64,000 nt of DNA from Reticulitermes speratus (GCA_021186555.1 JAJKFL010000013.1:36794743-36858742), one strand, 5' to 3'; positions 1 to 10,205 are shown, numbered from the stretch's first letter. The notes: generated by a model from the letters alone, not told the origin. Numbers and translations: made by a program.

Positions 1-322
1 ACAGAGTCATTCCTGTAGTTACTGTGTTGTATGACAGGTGGCAGTGACTCCCGAAGAAAATATGAAGCTGTCACGAGGTGCATATGCTTCGGTCGGTATT
101 GCTGCCTCGACTTTACCGGTATAAATTTATCCTTGCGTAGCAAAGCAGATTATTATATCAAGCTGTCTTTCAAGAACTCTTCTAACCTATGGCTTGCGTA
201 CTGCATAAAACTGATTCCATGATATCTTTAAAGGGCTGTGATGTGTCACATTGGCTCAATGGAGCAAGGGTCTTTGTGCATTACAAGCAACCATGGAAAT
301 TTTCAAAACTTTCCAATGACTT
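1..322. other. Unassigned DNA before first MITE
   Basis: No repeat family, coding signal or RNA gene is recognisable. The 63-codon open frame at 31-222 has no familiar motif and is probably chance. Confidence 0.5.
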
Positions 323-817
323 TTAGGGGTCGTCCATAAATAACGTCACATGACTTTGGCGTAAAATTGGCACCCACCTCCGCTCTTGTCACATTTCGTC
401 ACAAACGTCTGACCCACCCCATCCAAAATAAGGTCACAAACTTTTGACCTCCCCCCCCCTCAAGCCACTAGAAAATGAATTGCCTACAGAAAGTATTTGC
501 CACTGCTTAAAGCCAAACACTTACCAGTCCGTACTATTTCACTAATGCAAACACCATAACAATGTGCACAATGTAGGCCTAATGGAAACAGGCACGACTG
601 GCCGCCTTCTGCCCATTCATCAATAGTCGGCGAATTGCCTGACCGGAGTATGAGAAGTTAGCCAGCTCTGCACAGAATCATACAGGTTATGTTAAGACTT
701 TTGTGACGTCAAGATATATTCGACCCCCCCCCCTTGCCTCCTTAGTCGCACATCGTCACAAAAGTCTCAACCCCCTCCACCCCTCGGAGCGTGACGTCAT
801 TTATGGACGACCCCTTA
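323..817. mobile_element. PIF/Harbinger-type MITE with TTA target duplication
   Basis: The element proper is 326-814 (489 bp). Its left end reads GGGGTCGTCCATAAATAACG and its right end is the near-perfect reverse complement (GACGTCATTTATGGACGACC). TTA flanks both sides (323-325 and 815-817), fitting the TWA target of the Harbinger superfamily. C-rich subterminal blocks (around 440-465 and 721-775) are also inversely arranged. There is no transposase frame inside, so it would depend on a helper element. The superfamily call rests on the 3-bp TSD only. Confidence 0.75.
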
Positions 818-2320
818 GACATTTATTTACTTGTACACACGTAAATGAGAATGCGTCGTCAAACAAACTAATACATGGTGAGGAGCTTTTTAAAGAGCCG
901 GTATTTATTTATCGGTAATTAGACCCCACCCTTATAAGGAACCTTAAAATCTCTACGGTGTTCCCAAAATCCTGACACTGGTCCCTTTTCAGTTAATCAG
1001 GATTTTCCAAACCTCAGAAGAAAAAACGCTCATAGCGGAAATGAGAGTAGATAAGCCCCTTTTACACTTAATCTGATCCCATCTGGTATACAAATCTGAC
1101 AGCACTTGAGCTGTAAGATGAGGGCTAGGCATTAATTTTATTTACTTAATTTGCAGCAGCGTCTGTTTGCCTGAACAAAAGAAAGTAAATTTTGATGTGG
1201 AAAATATGGATCTACTCTGAATAAATTAACAGCTTTACATTTGTACCTGATACTGAATAAAGAATGATCGTGTACCAATTATTTAAACAGTAGCATCACA
1301 TTATACCACCTCTCTTGCTACAACCTTAATCTAAACTTCATAGCACACACAGAGATATCGATACAAACGATATATCGACCTCACAGTTTAGCTGTTCCAC
1401 GCAGGAGGGAACAACAGTGTTCGACTCGTCAGTACTAATTCTATACAATGTCTTATAGTTACTAGTCCAACAAACACCCCATTGTGTATCCAAAACGTGG
1501 GAAGGGGGGGCGGGGGGCATACTTCAGCAACTGTGAAGCACAGGAGTATGGATTCCCTGCAATATATTATCTCCGCATTTCACTCTCTACCCTTCATGTC
1601 TCTGTTTTCCTTGTTACTAGGTTTAACAAACCTCCCCTTCCCACTTTTCAACCCTCCGTTCCTCTTCACAAAATCCTCCCCCTCCTCCCGTACACCCCCA
1701 AGACGTTATGATGACGCAAGCACATTCAGACTTAATCAAATACACTACTGCAGTTGATATTATGGGCATTGTATTATTCAGGTATACTATACAATAGCGA
1801 AGACGCAAACCAAAATGCTGTCCATCATGTCTTATTAATTAGAGGAGGGAATTTTGTTAATAAGCAGGGAAGCGAGATGGAGAATGTTGGTACGTCTTAC
1901 TCCTCTCTTATCGGGAATGTGATCCCAGAAGGGACGGAAGAGAAGATGACGTGCGTCCGTCAGGACCAGAGTCCATCTAATCCAATCCATTCTGGGAAGA
2001 GAGAAATCTACTGGGGCGCCCCACTCGGATTTCTCAGAAACAACTGTTGGTAGCTTTGTTAACTTATCCGCTGAGAAGGGCGGAAATCTAATAATTGAGA
2101 GGTTCACCGTGAAAAGACGTTGGGTTTATCAAACGAAGAAAATATTATATGTAACACCACGAAGGCAATTGTTTAAAGGGGTGTTTCTGTAACTTGAGCA
2201 CGTGACTGCTCACTGAAATAAAAAACAACCCGCGGAACGAAGTGTATGTGTTACGTAATGTGGTATCTGTGCTTATTCTTCATATACATCATTTTAATTA
2301 GAGCATACTTTACACGGACA
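818..2320. other. Unassigned AT-rich stretch with pyrimidine tract
   Basis: No gene is supported. About 1495-1720 is strongly C/T-rich on the + strand. Two overlapping opposite-strand open frames near 1754-2107 (99 and 90 codons) carry no recognisable domain and lie in slightly GC-richer sequence; I treat them as chance. Confidence 0.4.
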
Positions 2321-2555
2321 TTAACCCTTTAAAGACGAAGCGTAAAATGTTTCATTTAAAGACCCAGATCGTACCGCGCAGTAAACACACTCCGTCTCGG
2401 TTATAAAAACCAGTCAGTTAATGCTGTATAGGGAAATAATCGCTGTTTGTTGTAATATAAATACAATACACATAAATACAGTGTGGGCAAAATGTAGAAT
2501 TGTTGAATGTTAAAATTGTTGATGCATCCAGTAATCATTAGGCTTTAAAGGTTAA
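2321..2555. mobile_element. piggyBac-type MITE with TTAA target duplication
   Basis: TTAA stands at both edges (2321-2324 and 2552-2555). Inside it, the left end reads CCCTTTAAAGACG and the right end, read inverted, CCTTTAAAGCCTAAT. The 227-bp interior is AT-rich and noncoding. TTAA target plus CCCTT-like terminal repeats is the hallmark of piggyBac elements. The terminal repeats are short and imperfect, so a chance arrangement is possible. Confidence 0.55.
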
Positions 2556-2699
2556 GTACAGACGTTCAAAATGCTAACTACATACAAAAAATGTGTAAAA
2601 TGATTACGACGTAGCATGGTGGTACTTTCGCATAAAATTTTTGTCACGGAAATGCAAAAAATTGTTCTCTACATTGTTGCACAATATTGTTATGACCAA

Positions 2700-2940
2700 T
2701 TTATGTAGCCGAAAACAATAAAACGTACTTAGGTGTTCGAGTAAAGTGACTGACGCTTTTTTTTTCTGATTTTAACCAAATTTGGATTTTCTCGACAGAT
2801 TTTCATAAAAGTCTTCATTCTCAAATTGCAGAGGGAAAAACCTATCAGCGTGAACCGCGTTGATACACGCGGATAGGAGGACAGACAGACAGACATGTCG
2901 AAGCTGATACGTGCTTTCCGCGCAGGCGCAAAAAAAAAAA
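2700..2940 (+). repeat. Unclassified interspersed repeat, copy 1 (partial)
   Basis: It shares the segment GATTTTCTCGACAGATTTTC and the downstream block 'gacagacagacag ... gctttccgc' with the longer copies at 16545-17120 and 51570-52110. It ends in an A-run at 2930-2941. Only the 3' third of the family is recognisable here. The family is not one I can name. Confidence 0.6.
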
Positions 2941-3500
2941 AACAGCAATTAAATAAAGAGAACAGCAGGTAAAAAAAATATGAACTTCAAAAACATCAAG
3001 GAAATTCGAAAATTGCAGCAGGTAACGTACACAGAAGACGCTAAATTTAACAAGACGCTATTTTTATGATAACTGTAATCACTAGCCTGCGAGTTCGACT
3101 GCCAAGCAATGGTTTCGATTGTCGGTAGAAGAGGAATTTTTTTCTTTTCAGAAATGTCCAGATCCACCCAAACTCTTACCATTCAGGGGTTCCTTTCCCG
3201 GGGAAGAAGCGGCCGGAGCATGAGGCTAAACACTTACGTCTATCTAGTGCAAAGCTTAAGAATGGCTGCAGGTAGGCCTCCATCTCCCATACTTCTTTAA
3301 GATGTGGTGCTTAATTAAGCTCAGGGACAACTTTTAAATTTTGGCTTGAGGCTCATGTAAAACAATGGGACGAAATTGAACAAAATGTAACTCGTCATAC
3401 AACGTTTGTGCAGATTTCACCATTAAATCCCGTGTTTAGTTGCAGAGATGAAACATGCTGACAGAGTGAAGGTATTTGTATAATATCTTGTTACAATCAA
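2941..3500. other. Unassigned DNA
   Basis: Open frames on both strands near 2949-3300 overlap each other and show no domain. No repeat family is recognised. Confidence 0.4.
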
Positions 3501-3554
3501 TACATCAAACAACACATGCACTGAATAAAATACCTTCGCAAGCTATTATAAAAA

Positions 3555-3596
3555 CCCCTTACACGTTTCAGCACCGAGGTACCATCATCAGGGGGC
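3555..3596 (-). ncRNA. Hammerhead-like motif (left arm)
   Basis: On the minus strand: CTGATGA, a bulged T, then stem GGTACC / GGTGCT closed by TC, then GAAAC. A run of four C before CTGATGA can pair with GGGG after the GAAAC segment, giving a possible outer stem. The core matches the hammerhead consensus CUGANGA...GAAA. The third stem is only two base pairs, so activity alone is doubtful. Confidence 0.35.
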
Positions 3597-3752
3597 GTTC
3601 GATACAAATTTATGTATATCCAACAACCAATCTACTTATTATGTTAAAAAAGTGATGTATTTTAGAATTCTAATTTTTAATATTTGGATCTCTTCTGTAA
3701 AGGTGACATAATAAGTAGATTGGTGTGTTGGATATACATGCTTTGTATCGAA

Positions 3753-3792
3753 GCCCCTGAAGATGGCATCTCGATGTCGAAACATGTACGGT
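3753..3792 (+). ncRNA. Hammerhead-like motif (right arm)
   Basis: CTGAAGA, T, stem GGCATC / GATGTC closed by TC, then GAAACATGTA. Compared with the left-arm copy, four of six stem positions change on one or both sides while pairing is kept. That is the strongest single sign that this is a selected or once-selected RNA structure. No cleavage activity is shown. Confidence 0.35.
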
Positions 3793-3848
3793 TTTTTATA
3801 ACAGCTTAAGAATGTATTTTATTCAGTGCATGAGTTGGTTGATTTAAT

Positions 3849-4784
3849 GATAGTGAAGGTAGTTACAGAATATTTTCACGGCTCACGTAAAACGTATACA
3901 ATAAGTGTATCTTTTATCACACAACCGACCACGGCAGCTTTATCTCAAGAGAATCATGGAACTGCCGGGACAAACAATGACAGCTGCAGGTAAGCAGGAC
4001 GCGACAAATGCAATACATTGTATAGGCTAACAAATAATTATTGACTTTTCGGAAAGATCTTTAGTCTATATCTTACGAATTAAAGAAAAGTCACCGCCGT
4101 GTGGACCAGCATAAATATTAATAAATAATAATAATAAATCTTTCATTCAAAATGTATTTCAAATGAAGTTTTGAGGTTATCTTGGCTGTTAAAATAAAGA
4201 TGCCTTCCTATGGGACGTGACGCCGTGTACTCTCTCCATACAATTTTACCTACCTTTCATAAAAATTCACTGCTTTCTCTTTCCGATGTCACACCCTAGA
4301 AGTTAAGTTCTTTTCTTTAAACAAAGCATTTAAAATTACTTAAATGACATGTGAACTTTTTATGGGGGCTAATTTGAATATTACGGTCTCCTGGGTTATG
4401 ACGTCATTTAATATATTATTGTAACCTAACGATGGAAGCGAACTTTCCTCCGCAACGTGCATAAATTACTACAAGACTTCACGGAGTCATAGCTGAAGAT
4501 ACGGCAATCTTCAAACCTGTATTCAGTGGTTACAAATCATTTGACGCACGCACAATCACCACTTATGTCAAATAATTGAGTTCAAATCTACATTCACTTC
4601 GCACTGAATATGAGTTAAATATTCCGTAGTTCTGTTCAGGAAGCAGTTTTTAGTGCAAAAGAGGCGAATGACGTAAACATGTGCCATTAATTTGGCCTTC
4701 GTTTCGCTGAATTAAAATATCTTTCTGAATAAATTAGGACAAATTCCTTGAAATTGAGGACAAACTATAAGTTCAATTGAAACT
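3849..4784. other. Unassigned DNA with one short repeat scrap
   Basis: No gene is seen. Around 4200-4235, 'gggacgtgacgccgtgta' resembles the arm sequence that accompanies the hammerhead-like repeats elsewhere in the window (for example 62770-62790), suggesting a small decayed fragment. Confidence 0.35.
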
Positions 4785-5205
4785 TTATGTTATTTGTACC
4801 GTACATTTATGTTATTTGTACCGTACATTTAATGTTATTTGTACCGTACATTTATGTTATTTGTACCGTACATTTATGTTATTTGTACCGTACATTTAAG
4901 TTATTTGTACCGTACATTTAGTTATTTGTACCGTACATTTATGTTATTTGTACCGTACATTATTTATGTATGTATTTTGTTATTTACCGTACATTTAAGT
5001 TATTTGTACCGTACATTTATGTTATTTGTACCGTACATTTATGTTATTTGTACCGTACATTTTGTTATTTGTACCTACATTTATGTTATTTGATACCGTA
5101 CATTTATGTTATTTGTACCGTACATTTATGTTATTTGTACCGTACTTTAATATTTATGTTATTTGTACCGTACATTTATGTTATTTGTACCGTACATTTT
5201 CTTGA
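4785..5205 (+). repeat. Tandem array, about 18 copies of a 22-bp unit
   Basis: The core GTTATTTGTACCGTACATTT recurs about 18 times with 20-23 bp spacing. Variation is mainly single-base indels and one inserted AT-rich segment near 4960-4985. The unit contains the palindromes GTAC and TGTACCGTACA. Open frames across it (4839-5093, 4970-5221) merely translate the repeat and are not genes. Confidence 0.95.
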
Positions 5206-5222
5206 TTACATAAAATCGTGAA

Positions 5223-5245
5223 CCGACAAATGTACACTTTGTCGG
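5223..5245. repeat. Small perfect hairpin
   Basis: CCGACAAA and TTTGTCGG flank a 7-base loop directly after the 22-bp array. No T-run or gene context supports a terminator role. Confidence 0.5.
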
Positions 5246-5740
5246 ATCACAATTTTATTCAATTTTAACCTTACGTAAAACTCATTAAATTGAGTTTTTT
5301 TTATAAAGAGCGTCAATGTAAATCAAACTGATGGCACAAACAGTAATATAGGCCGGCCCATATTAATTTATAGGAAGAACTTGAAATATCTAGTTTTCTG
5401 CATGTGCTTCAATCTAAAACATAAAACTCAGATAAACTGTAATAAATAATTGCATTTTATTTCATAATTATGCCTTTGTTCTATAATTTGTATCAGCAAC
5501 TTTAGTATATGTTACCACAATATAAACTCTTTACACATAACCTGAAAAATTCGCGTCCTCGCCATATTTATAATTATTAAGTGCAGCTGTTACATGCATG
5601 GCCTGTCATGATAATTGGGTGAATTGGAATGGTTGTGTAATTGGGTGTAACCAGCTTAAGGGCTTCGGGATCGAGGAAAACCAAGACACAATAACCGTGG
5701 ACGGCTTGGGGAGACAGAACCGATCCTGGGACCCCGAGAT
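5246..5740. other. Unassigned AT-rich DNA
   Basis: No coding signal, repeat family or RNA gene is recognised. Confidence 0.4.
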
Positions 5741-5744
5741 ATAA

Positions 5745-6135
5745 AGTTATAAATTTCTGGGACTTATACTGTGCCTTTTGGTGCAGAGGTCAAGCTAAAG
5801 TTTTCCTTGTACCGGGTGAAGGTATAGATCCATGCCTTCTTAACCACTGGAATAAATGTAGGTTCCCAGCAAACTTTACGCTCCGGCCAGTTTTATCCCG
5901 GGCTAGGCCCCCTCGCTCATTATTTTCAAGACAGGAATTTTGGCTAACTCAGAGACCCTTAATCCCCGGCTACTCTGCCCACGGTGCTTTCTAAATAGGA
6001 GTTCAGCCTTCCTCAGAGGTCCTCTGGAGGTTTTGAAGAAGGTAAGATCATTTTGCCCGTGTCTGGAATCGAAGCACAAGACCTCTGTGTTCCAGCCCGC
6101 TGCTTATGACGTTACAAGGACTGAGCTATGCCATT
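5745..6135 (-). mobile_element. Decayed SINE, family D, reversed
   Basis: The tRNA-like head lies at the right (about 6060-6135), where the minus strand reads a degenerate box B around 'cttcgattccagaca'. Leftwards come 'aataggag', 'tttatcccgg' and 'ccatgccttcttaac', the order found in the other reversed family D copies at 48425-48675 and 24205-24445. It is heavily diverged and carries insertions. Confidence 0.4.
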
Positions 6136-7277
6136 CTTATGCTTGTGCAGAGCCGGATGCAAATTAACTTGGCGACATGGCACGGACAAGACAAACATTT
6201 GTACCGCCACCGGTCGGACGTTGCTGCCGCAAGCAACGGCTCTTCTTTTGCTGTCGTGTTAGTTTCTCTTACATCTTCATTCCAGACTGCTCCAGACCCC
6301 CTGTCGACAGCACCATCTATTTTCATATTTTCTTAATGAGAATCAGTAATATTCAGAACAACTATTGGCATTTTCTTTTTTTACTCTTTCTTCGCCTTCT
6401 CTGTTCTGTTTTCTTATTATTATTCTCTTGTGTTTCTCTACCGTCAAGCTGGCAATGTCGGGCATAATAATTCCAGTTGCTGTCGTCCGATGAGAGACAG
6501 AGCGGCCTCAGATACGGAATGGAAAAGGGTGGAGGAAGGGGGGATCAAAAGGGTTTAAAACTTGATGAAGGGGTAAAAGGAAGAAGGACTCCGGTTAAGG
6601 GGGAAGGGGATTTGTATAAGAGTGGAAGGGGTTGGGACGAAGAAACAGAAAGACTTGAAGCGTCTTCTTAAATGGAAAAGATTATCCAAGGCAGAGGGTG
6701 TTCCGATGGCGTCAGATCAATACTAAGTAATGCACGAACATGTGATGGAAGGTAGCCTATACCGGTCCCTACTACTTGCATTATGAAGAGCCGCTTATGT
6801 AATATACATACGTGAGGCGAGGAACACTGACCAAGGAGATCCCTCTGACCAGAGTCCATTATTATTATACATAAGGGTTGAGGAAGTCAAACGTTCTGAC
6901 CAACAAACACTTGGAAATCAAATTATGCAACCTAACAGCCACATAACTGTATACAAGCAGGCACTTACCAACGACAGGAGGGCGTACCCCGACGTAATCC
7001 TCTTCTCCTCCAGTCTCTTGTCTCCTATATGCGCTGTGAGAATTCTGAAATGGAAACCAAACAATAAAAAGAAATATATGTTATGTCCTAGTATAAAGCA
7101 CATCAGCATTTAAAAGAAACAAGACAGGCATTGTACGTGCTGTACGGTCGATGCCCGACTCTCACAAAGAGAGCATTTAACTGACTGGTTGACATTAAAA
7201 TATCGAAATATAATTGCACGGAAAGGAAAATATAAAATTTAAAATGACGAAATTTATAGTCGCCGTAGGTTTCTGAC
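6136..7277. other. Unassigned DNA with pyrimidine and purine tracts
   Basis: About 6355-6470 is T/C-rich and 6510-6665 is G/A-rich on the same strand, with no open frame of interest. Overlapping frames at 6106-6467 and 6918-7113 have no domain. No repeat family is recognised up to the start of the 56-bp array. Confidence 0.4.
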
Positions 7278-8508
7278 GCGCGCTAAGAAGTCAGTAAAGT
7301 TGTTTCAAATATTTGTATTGTCAGTTAACATACGCGCGCTAAGAAGTCAGTAAAGTTGTTTCAAATATTTGTATTGTCAGTTAACATACGCGCGCTAAGA
7401 AGTCAGTAAAGTTGTTTCAAATATTTGTATTGTCAGTTAACATACGCGCGCTAGAAGTCAGTAAAGTTGTTTCAAATATTTGTATTGTCAGTTAACATAC
7501 GCGCGCTAAGAAGTCAGTAAAGTTGTTTCAAATATTTGTATTGTCAGTTAACATACGCGTGCTAAGAAGTCAGTAAAGTTGTTTCAAATATTTGTATTGT
7601 CAGTTAACATACGCGTGCTAAGAAGTCAGTAAAGTTGTTTCAAATATTTGTATTGTCAGTTAACAAACGCGCGCTAAGAAGTCAGTAAAGTTGTTTCAAA
7701 TATTTGTATTGTCAGTTAACATACGCGCGCTAAGAAGTCAGTAAAGTTGTTTCAAACATTTGTATTGTCAGTTAACATACACGCGCTAAGAAGTCAGTAA
7801 AGTTGTTTCAAATATTTGTATTGTCAGTTAACATACGCGTGCTAAGAAGTCAGTAAAGTTGTTTCAAATATTTGTATTGTCAGTTAACATACGCGTGCTA
7901 AGAAGTCGTACAGTTGTTGCAAAATATTTGTTATTGTCAGTTAACATACGCGTGCTAAGAAGTCAGTACAGTTGTTGGAAATATTTGTTATGTCAGTTAA
8001 ACATACACGTGCTAAGAAGTCAGTACAGTTGTTGCAAATATTTGTATTGTCAGTTTAACATACGCGTGCTAAGAAGTCAGTACAGTTGTTTCAAATATTT
8101 GTATTGTCAGTTAACATACGCGTGCTAAGAAGTCAGTACAGTTGTTGGAAACATTTGTATTGTCAGTTAACATAAGCGTGCTAAGAAGTCAGTACAGTTG
8201 TTGGAAATATTTGTATTGTCAGTTAACATACGCGTGCTAAGAAGTCAGTACAGTTGTTGCAAATATTTGTATTGTCAGTTAACATACGCGTGCTAAGAAG
8301 TCAGTACAGTTGTTGGAAATATTTGTATTGTCAGTTAACATACGCGTGCTAAGAAGTCAGTACAGTTGTTGCAAATATTTGTATTGTCAGTTAACATAGC
8401 GTGCTAAGAAGTCAGTACAGTTGTTGCAAATATTTGTATTGTCAGTTAACATACGCGTGCTAAGACGTCAGTAAGTTGTAGCAAATATTTGTATTGTCAG
8501 TTAACATA
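7278..8508 (+). repeat. Satellite-like tandem array, 22 copies of a 56-bp unit
   Basis: Unit starts at 7278, 7334 and 7390 give an exact 56-bp period; 1,231 bp equals 22 units. Each unit holds 'gctaagaagtcagtaaag', 'caaatatttgtattg' and 'tcagttaacatacgcg'. The first 11 units (to about 7892) have AGTAAAGTTGTTTC. The last 11 have AGTACAGTTGTTGC or GTTGG, and the start of the unit drifts from GCGCGC to GCGTGC. A unit near 8065 is a chimera (GTACAG with GTTTC), as expected from unequal exchange or gene conversion. The open frame at 7859-8128 is repeat translation. Confidence 0.97.
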
Positions 8509-8894
8509 AAACAGTTCAGGACTTGGGAAAGTAAATATTGCTATCAACGCTCCCACTGCAAAAGTTCGTGCGTCAGTTATATTGTTATTACTGATTGTAA
8601 GGAATGAAAAATGAGGCTTTGGTGTGCCTCCATTGGTATATTATTTCTACCACGTTTTTTAAAATTCGATCACTTAATTCAAAACCTAAAATATGGGAAA
8701 AACAAACACACATTCAAATATTGAAGGAAAGGAAACCAAAATAGGTTAATCTTATAAGCCATGTTCCGAGATCAAAATACAAAAATATAGGGTGTAAAAG
8801 AAAATGATGTACGTAAGCATTCCTTTAAAACTGCAGACAGACCCATCGAGCAGACACTTGACACAATCTGAGGTCTTCACGGAAAACAAACCAG
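8509..8894. other. Unassigned DNA between array and mariner remnant
   Basis: Nothing is recognised. The mariner 5' end and left terminal repeat would be expected here but I cannot find them. Confidence 0.35.
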
Positions 8895-9745
8895 ATGAAG
8901 TATGAGATGAAATGTGGCGCTGTCAATACGGAAAGGAAACGGCAAAGCATGCAATGGCAAACACCGGCATTTCCAAGACTCAAGAAGCCTCGCATGACGA
9001 AGTCACTAATGGAGAAATGTTTATCCCTTTCTTCGACATCGAATTCAACCCGCAAGGTCAAAGATTCAACCAAGTTTATTACGTAGAAATACTGAAGAGG
9101 TTAAGCAAAGCTGAGGGTAGAATAAGCTCTGTACTTTGGTTCAGTGATTGATTCCTCCATCATGACAATGCTCTTTCTCACCAAGCAGTTTATGGCAAAA
9201 AATTTATTTTTGAATTGGACTCCCTCCGCCCCTTATTCACCAGATTTGGCTCCAAATGGCCTTTGGCTCTTTCCGCCATTGAAGTCCACATTGAAAAAAA
9301 TAAGAACTTCAGGACGTCGAAGAAGTTATGCAAACTGAGACGGCAGTGTTGAAGATTACATATAAGGAAGATTTTGGGCTGGGCCATGGCTCAGGCGGTT
9401 AGTCGCCGAGGCCGCGGAGGCCCGGATTCGATTCTGGGTCAGTCCATGTGGGATTTGTGGTGGAAAAAGTGGCACTGGGACAGGTTATTTTCCCAGTACT
9501 TCGATTTCCCCCTGTAAATTTCATTCCACCGGTGCTCCATTACTCGGGAAAACGAAAAAAACAGTAATCATCTTCATCACAGCGTTGCACAATAAGCCTT
9601 AAGGCTGCGGTGCGTCAGTAGCATTTGCTGCGGGGCCCTTCACAAAAAAAAGGAAGATTTCTGTAGATCTTGCCAAAAGTGGCAGCATCGCTGGGCGAAG
9701 CGTGGAGCTTCTCAAAGGTATCAGTTTGTTAAGTGACCTCTCGTT
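8895..9745 (+). pseudogene. mariner-family transposase pseudogene, interrupted by a SINE
   Basis: Mariner transposases cut and paste TA-flanked elements with a D,D34D catalytic triad. Fragments in several frames follow the family order: '[14 protein letters not shown]' (about 8939-8980); 'FFDIEF' with the first D and '[17 protein letters not shown]' (9030-9103); 'HHDNALSH' with the second D (9158-9181); 'YSPDLAPNGLWLF' (9233-9273), where the third catalytic Asp is replaced by Gly; and after the SINE a C-terminal 'QKWQHRWAK'-like piece (about 9675-9700). At least two frameshifts, loss of the third Asp, an absent N-terminal DNA-binding region and the SINE at 9375-9649 make it dead. Terminal repeats were not found. 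Confidence 0.85.
9375..9649 (+). mobile_element. SINE family A with 11-bp TSD
   Basis: tRNA-like head with box A-like 'TGGCTCAGGCGG' and box B 'GATTCGATTC', then the family A body ('cagtccatgtgggatttgtg', 'caccggtgctccattac', 'cttaaggctgcgg') and an A-rich tail. AAGGAAGATTT occurs at both ends (9364-9374 and 9650-9660), marking target-primed insertion into the mariner pseudogene. It would be transcribed by RNA polymerase III and mobilised by a partner LINE. Confidence 0.9.
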
Positions 9746-9874
9746 AAGATGTAAGCACACAGGAATATCAGCAATTGTATCATTCCGGGAAGTTCATGGA
9801 TGCATATCTTATTCTGGGGCGATTAGTCGCGTCTTTAGTCGTGTATCGAAAATTAAACCCAGTAACTGCGTTCC

Positions 9875-10090
9875 TTAGCAATCTTTTATAGACCTAAACA
9901 TCAATACTTCAAGACAGAAACTAAGCATGGGTGATGACGTGAAATTACTTAAGATGAGACGCCGTTTGTTCTGAAGGAAGCTGCTGCCTCCTGCTTTATG
10001 AGAGAAGGGTAAGGTTCTACCCTGAAAATGGAGGCATCGGATTCCTCTGAATCGTCGATGTCTTCCTACCAGACCACGACACCACATTCT
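9875..10090 (+). repeat. Decayed fold-back fragment with hammerhead-like core
   Basis: At 10018-10060 the strand reads ACCCTGAAAATGGAGG, a 9-base loop, CCTCT, then GAATCGTCGA. The stem GGAGG / CCTCT is intact but both core boxes carry a change (CTGAAAA and GAAT). The arm 'gctgctgcctcct' at 9980-9993 is its likely opposite half. A 70-codon reverse frame here is repeat-derived. Confidence 0.5.
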
Positions 10091-10205
10091 TTATTTAAAT
10101 AGTTTAATTTTTGTTAAACGCCAACAAATCACGTCTCAAAGACACACTATGCCGAACGCATAAAGGCTGTAAAGTTCCACGTTGTGTTATCCAGACAGTG
10201 TAAGC

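Larger units (their letters stand above)
3501..3848. mobile_element. Fold-back element with two hammerhead-like cores
   Basis: Long imperfect inverted repeat. The left arm begins near 3501 with 'acatgcactgaataaaatac' and the right arm ends near 3848 with its complement. Arms of about 140 bp flank a ~60-bp AT-rich centre. Each arm carries, reading outward, the core CTGANGA - short hairpin - GAAAC: on the minus strand at 3555-3596 and on the plus strand at 3753-3792. The hairpin arms differ between the two copies but stay complementary. No open frame is present, so the element is noncoding and non-autonomous. A Penelope-related or other retroelement origin is an inference. Confidence 0.7.

Noticed and set aside
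4839..5221. Repetitive protein with Tyr/Leu-rich period
   Set aside because: Translation of the 22-bp tandem array; units shift frame with single-base indels.
5223..5245. Transcription terminator hairpin
   Set aside because: Stem-loop present, but no gene upstream and such terminators are a bacterial feature.
7278..8508. CRISPR array
   Set aside because: Units are contiguous head-to-tail with no unique spacers, and the genome is eukaryotic; it is a satellite-like array.
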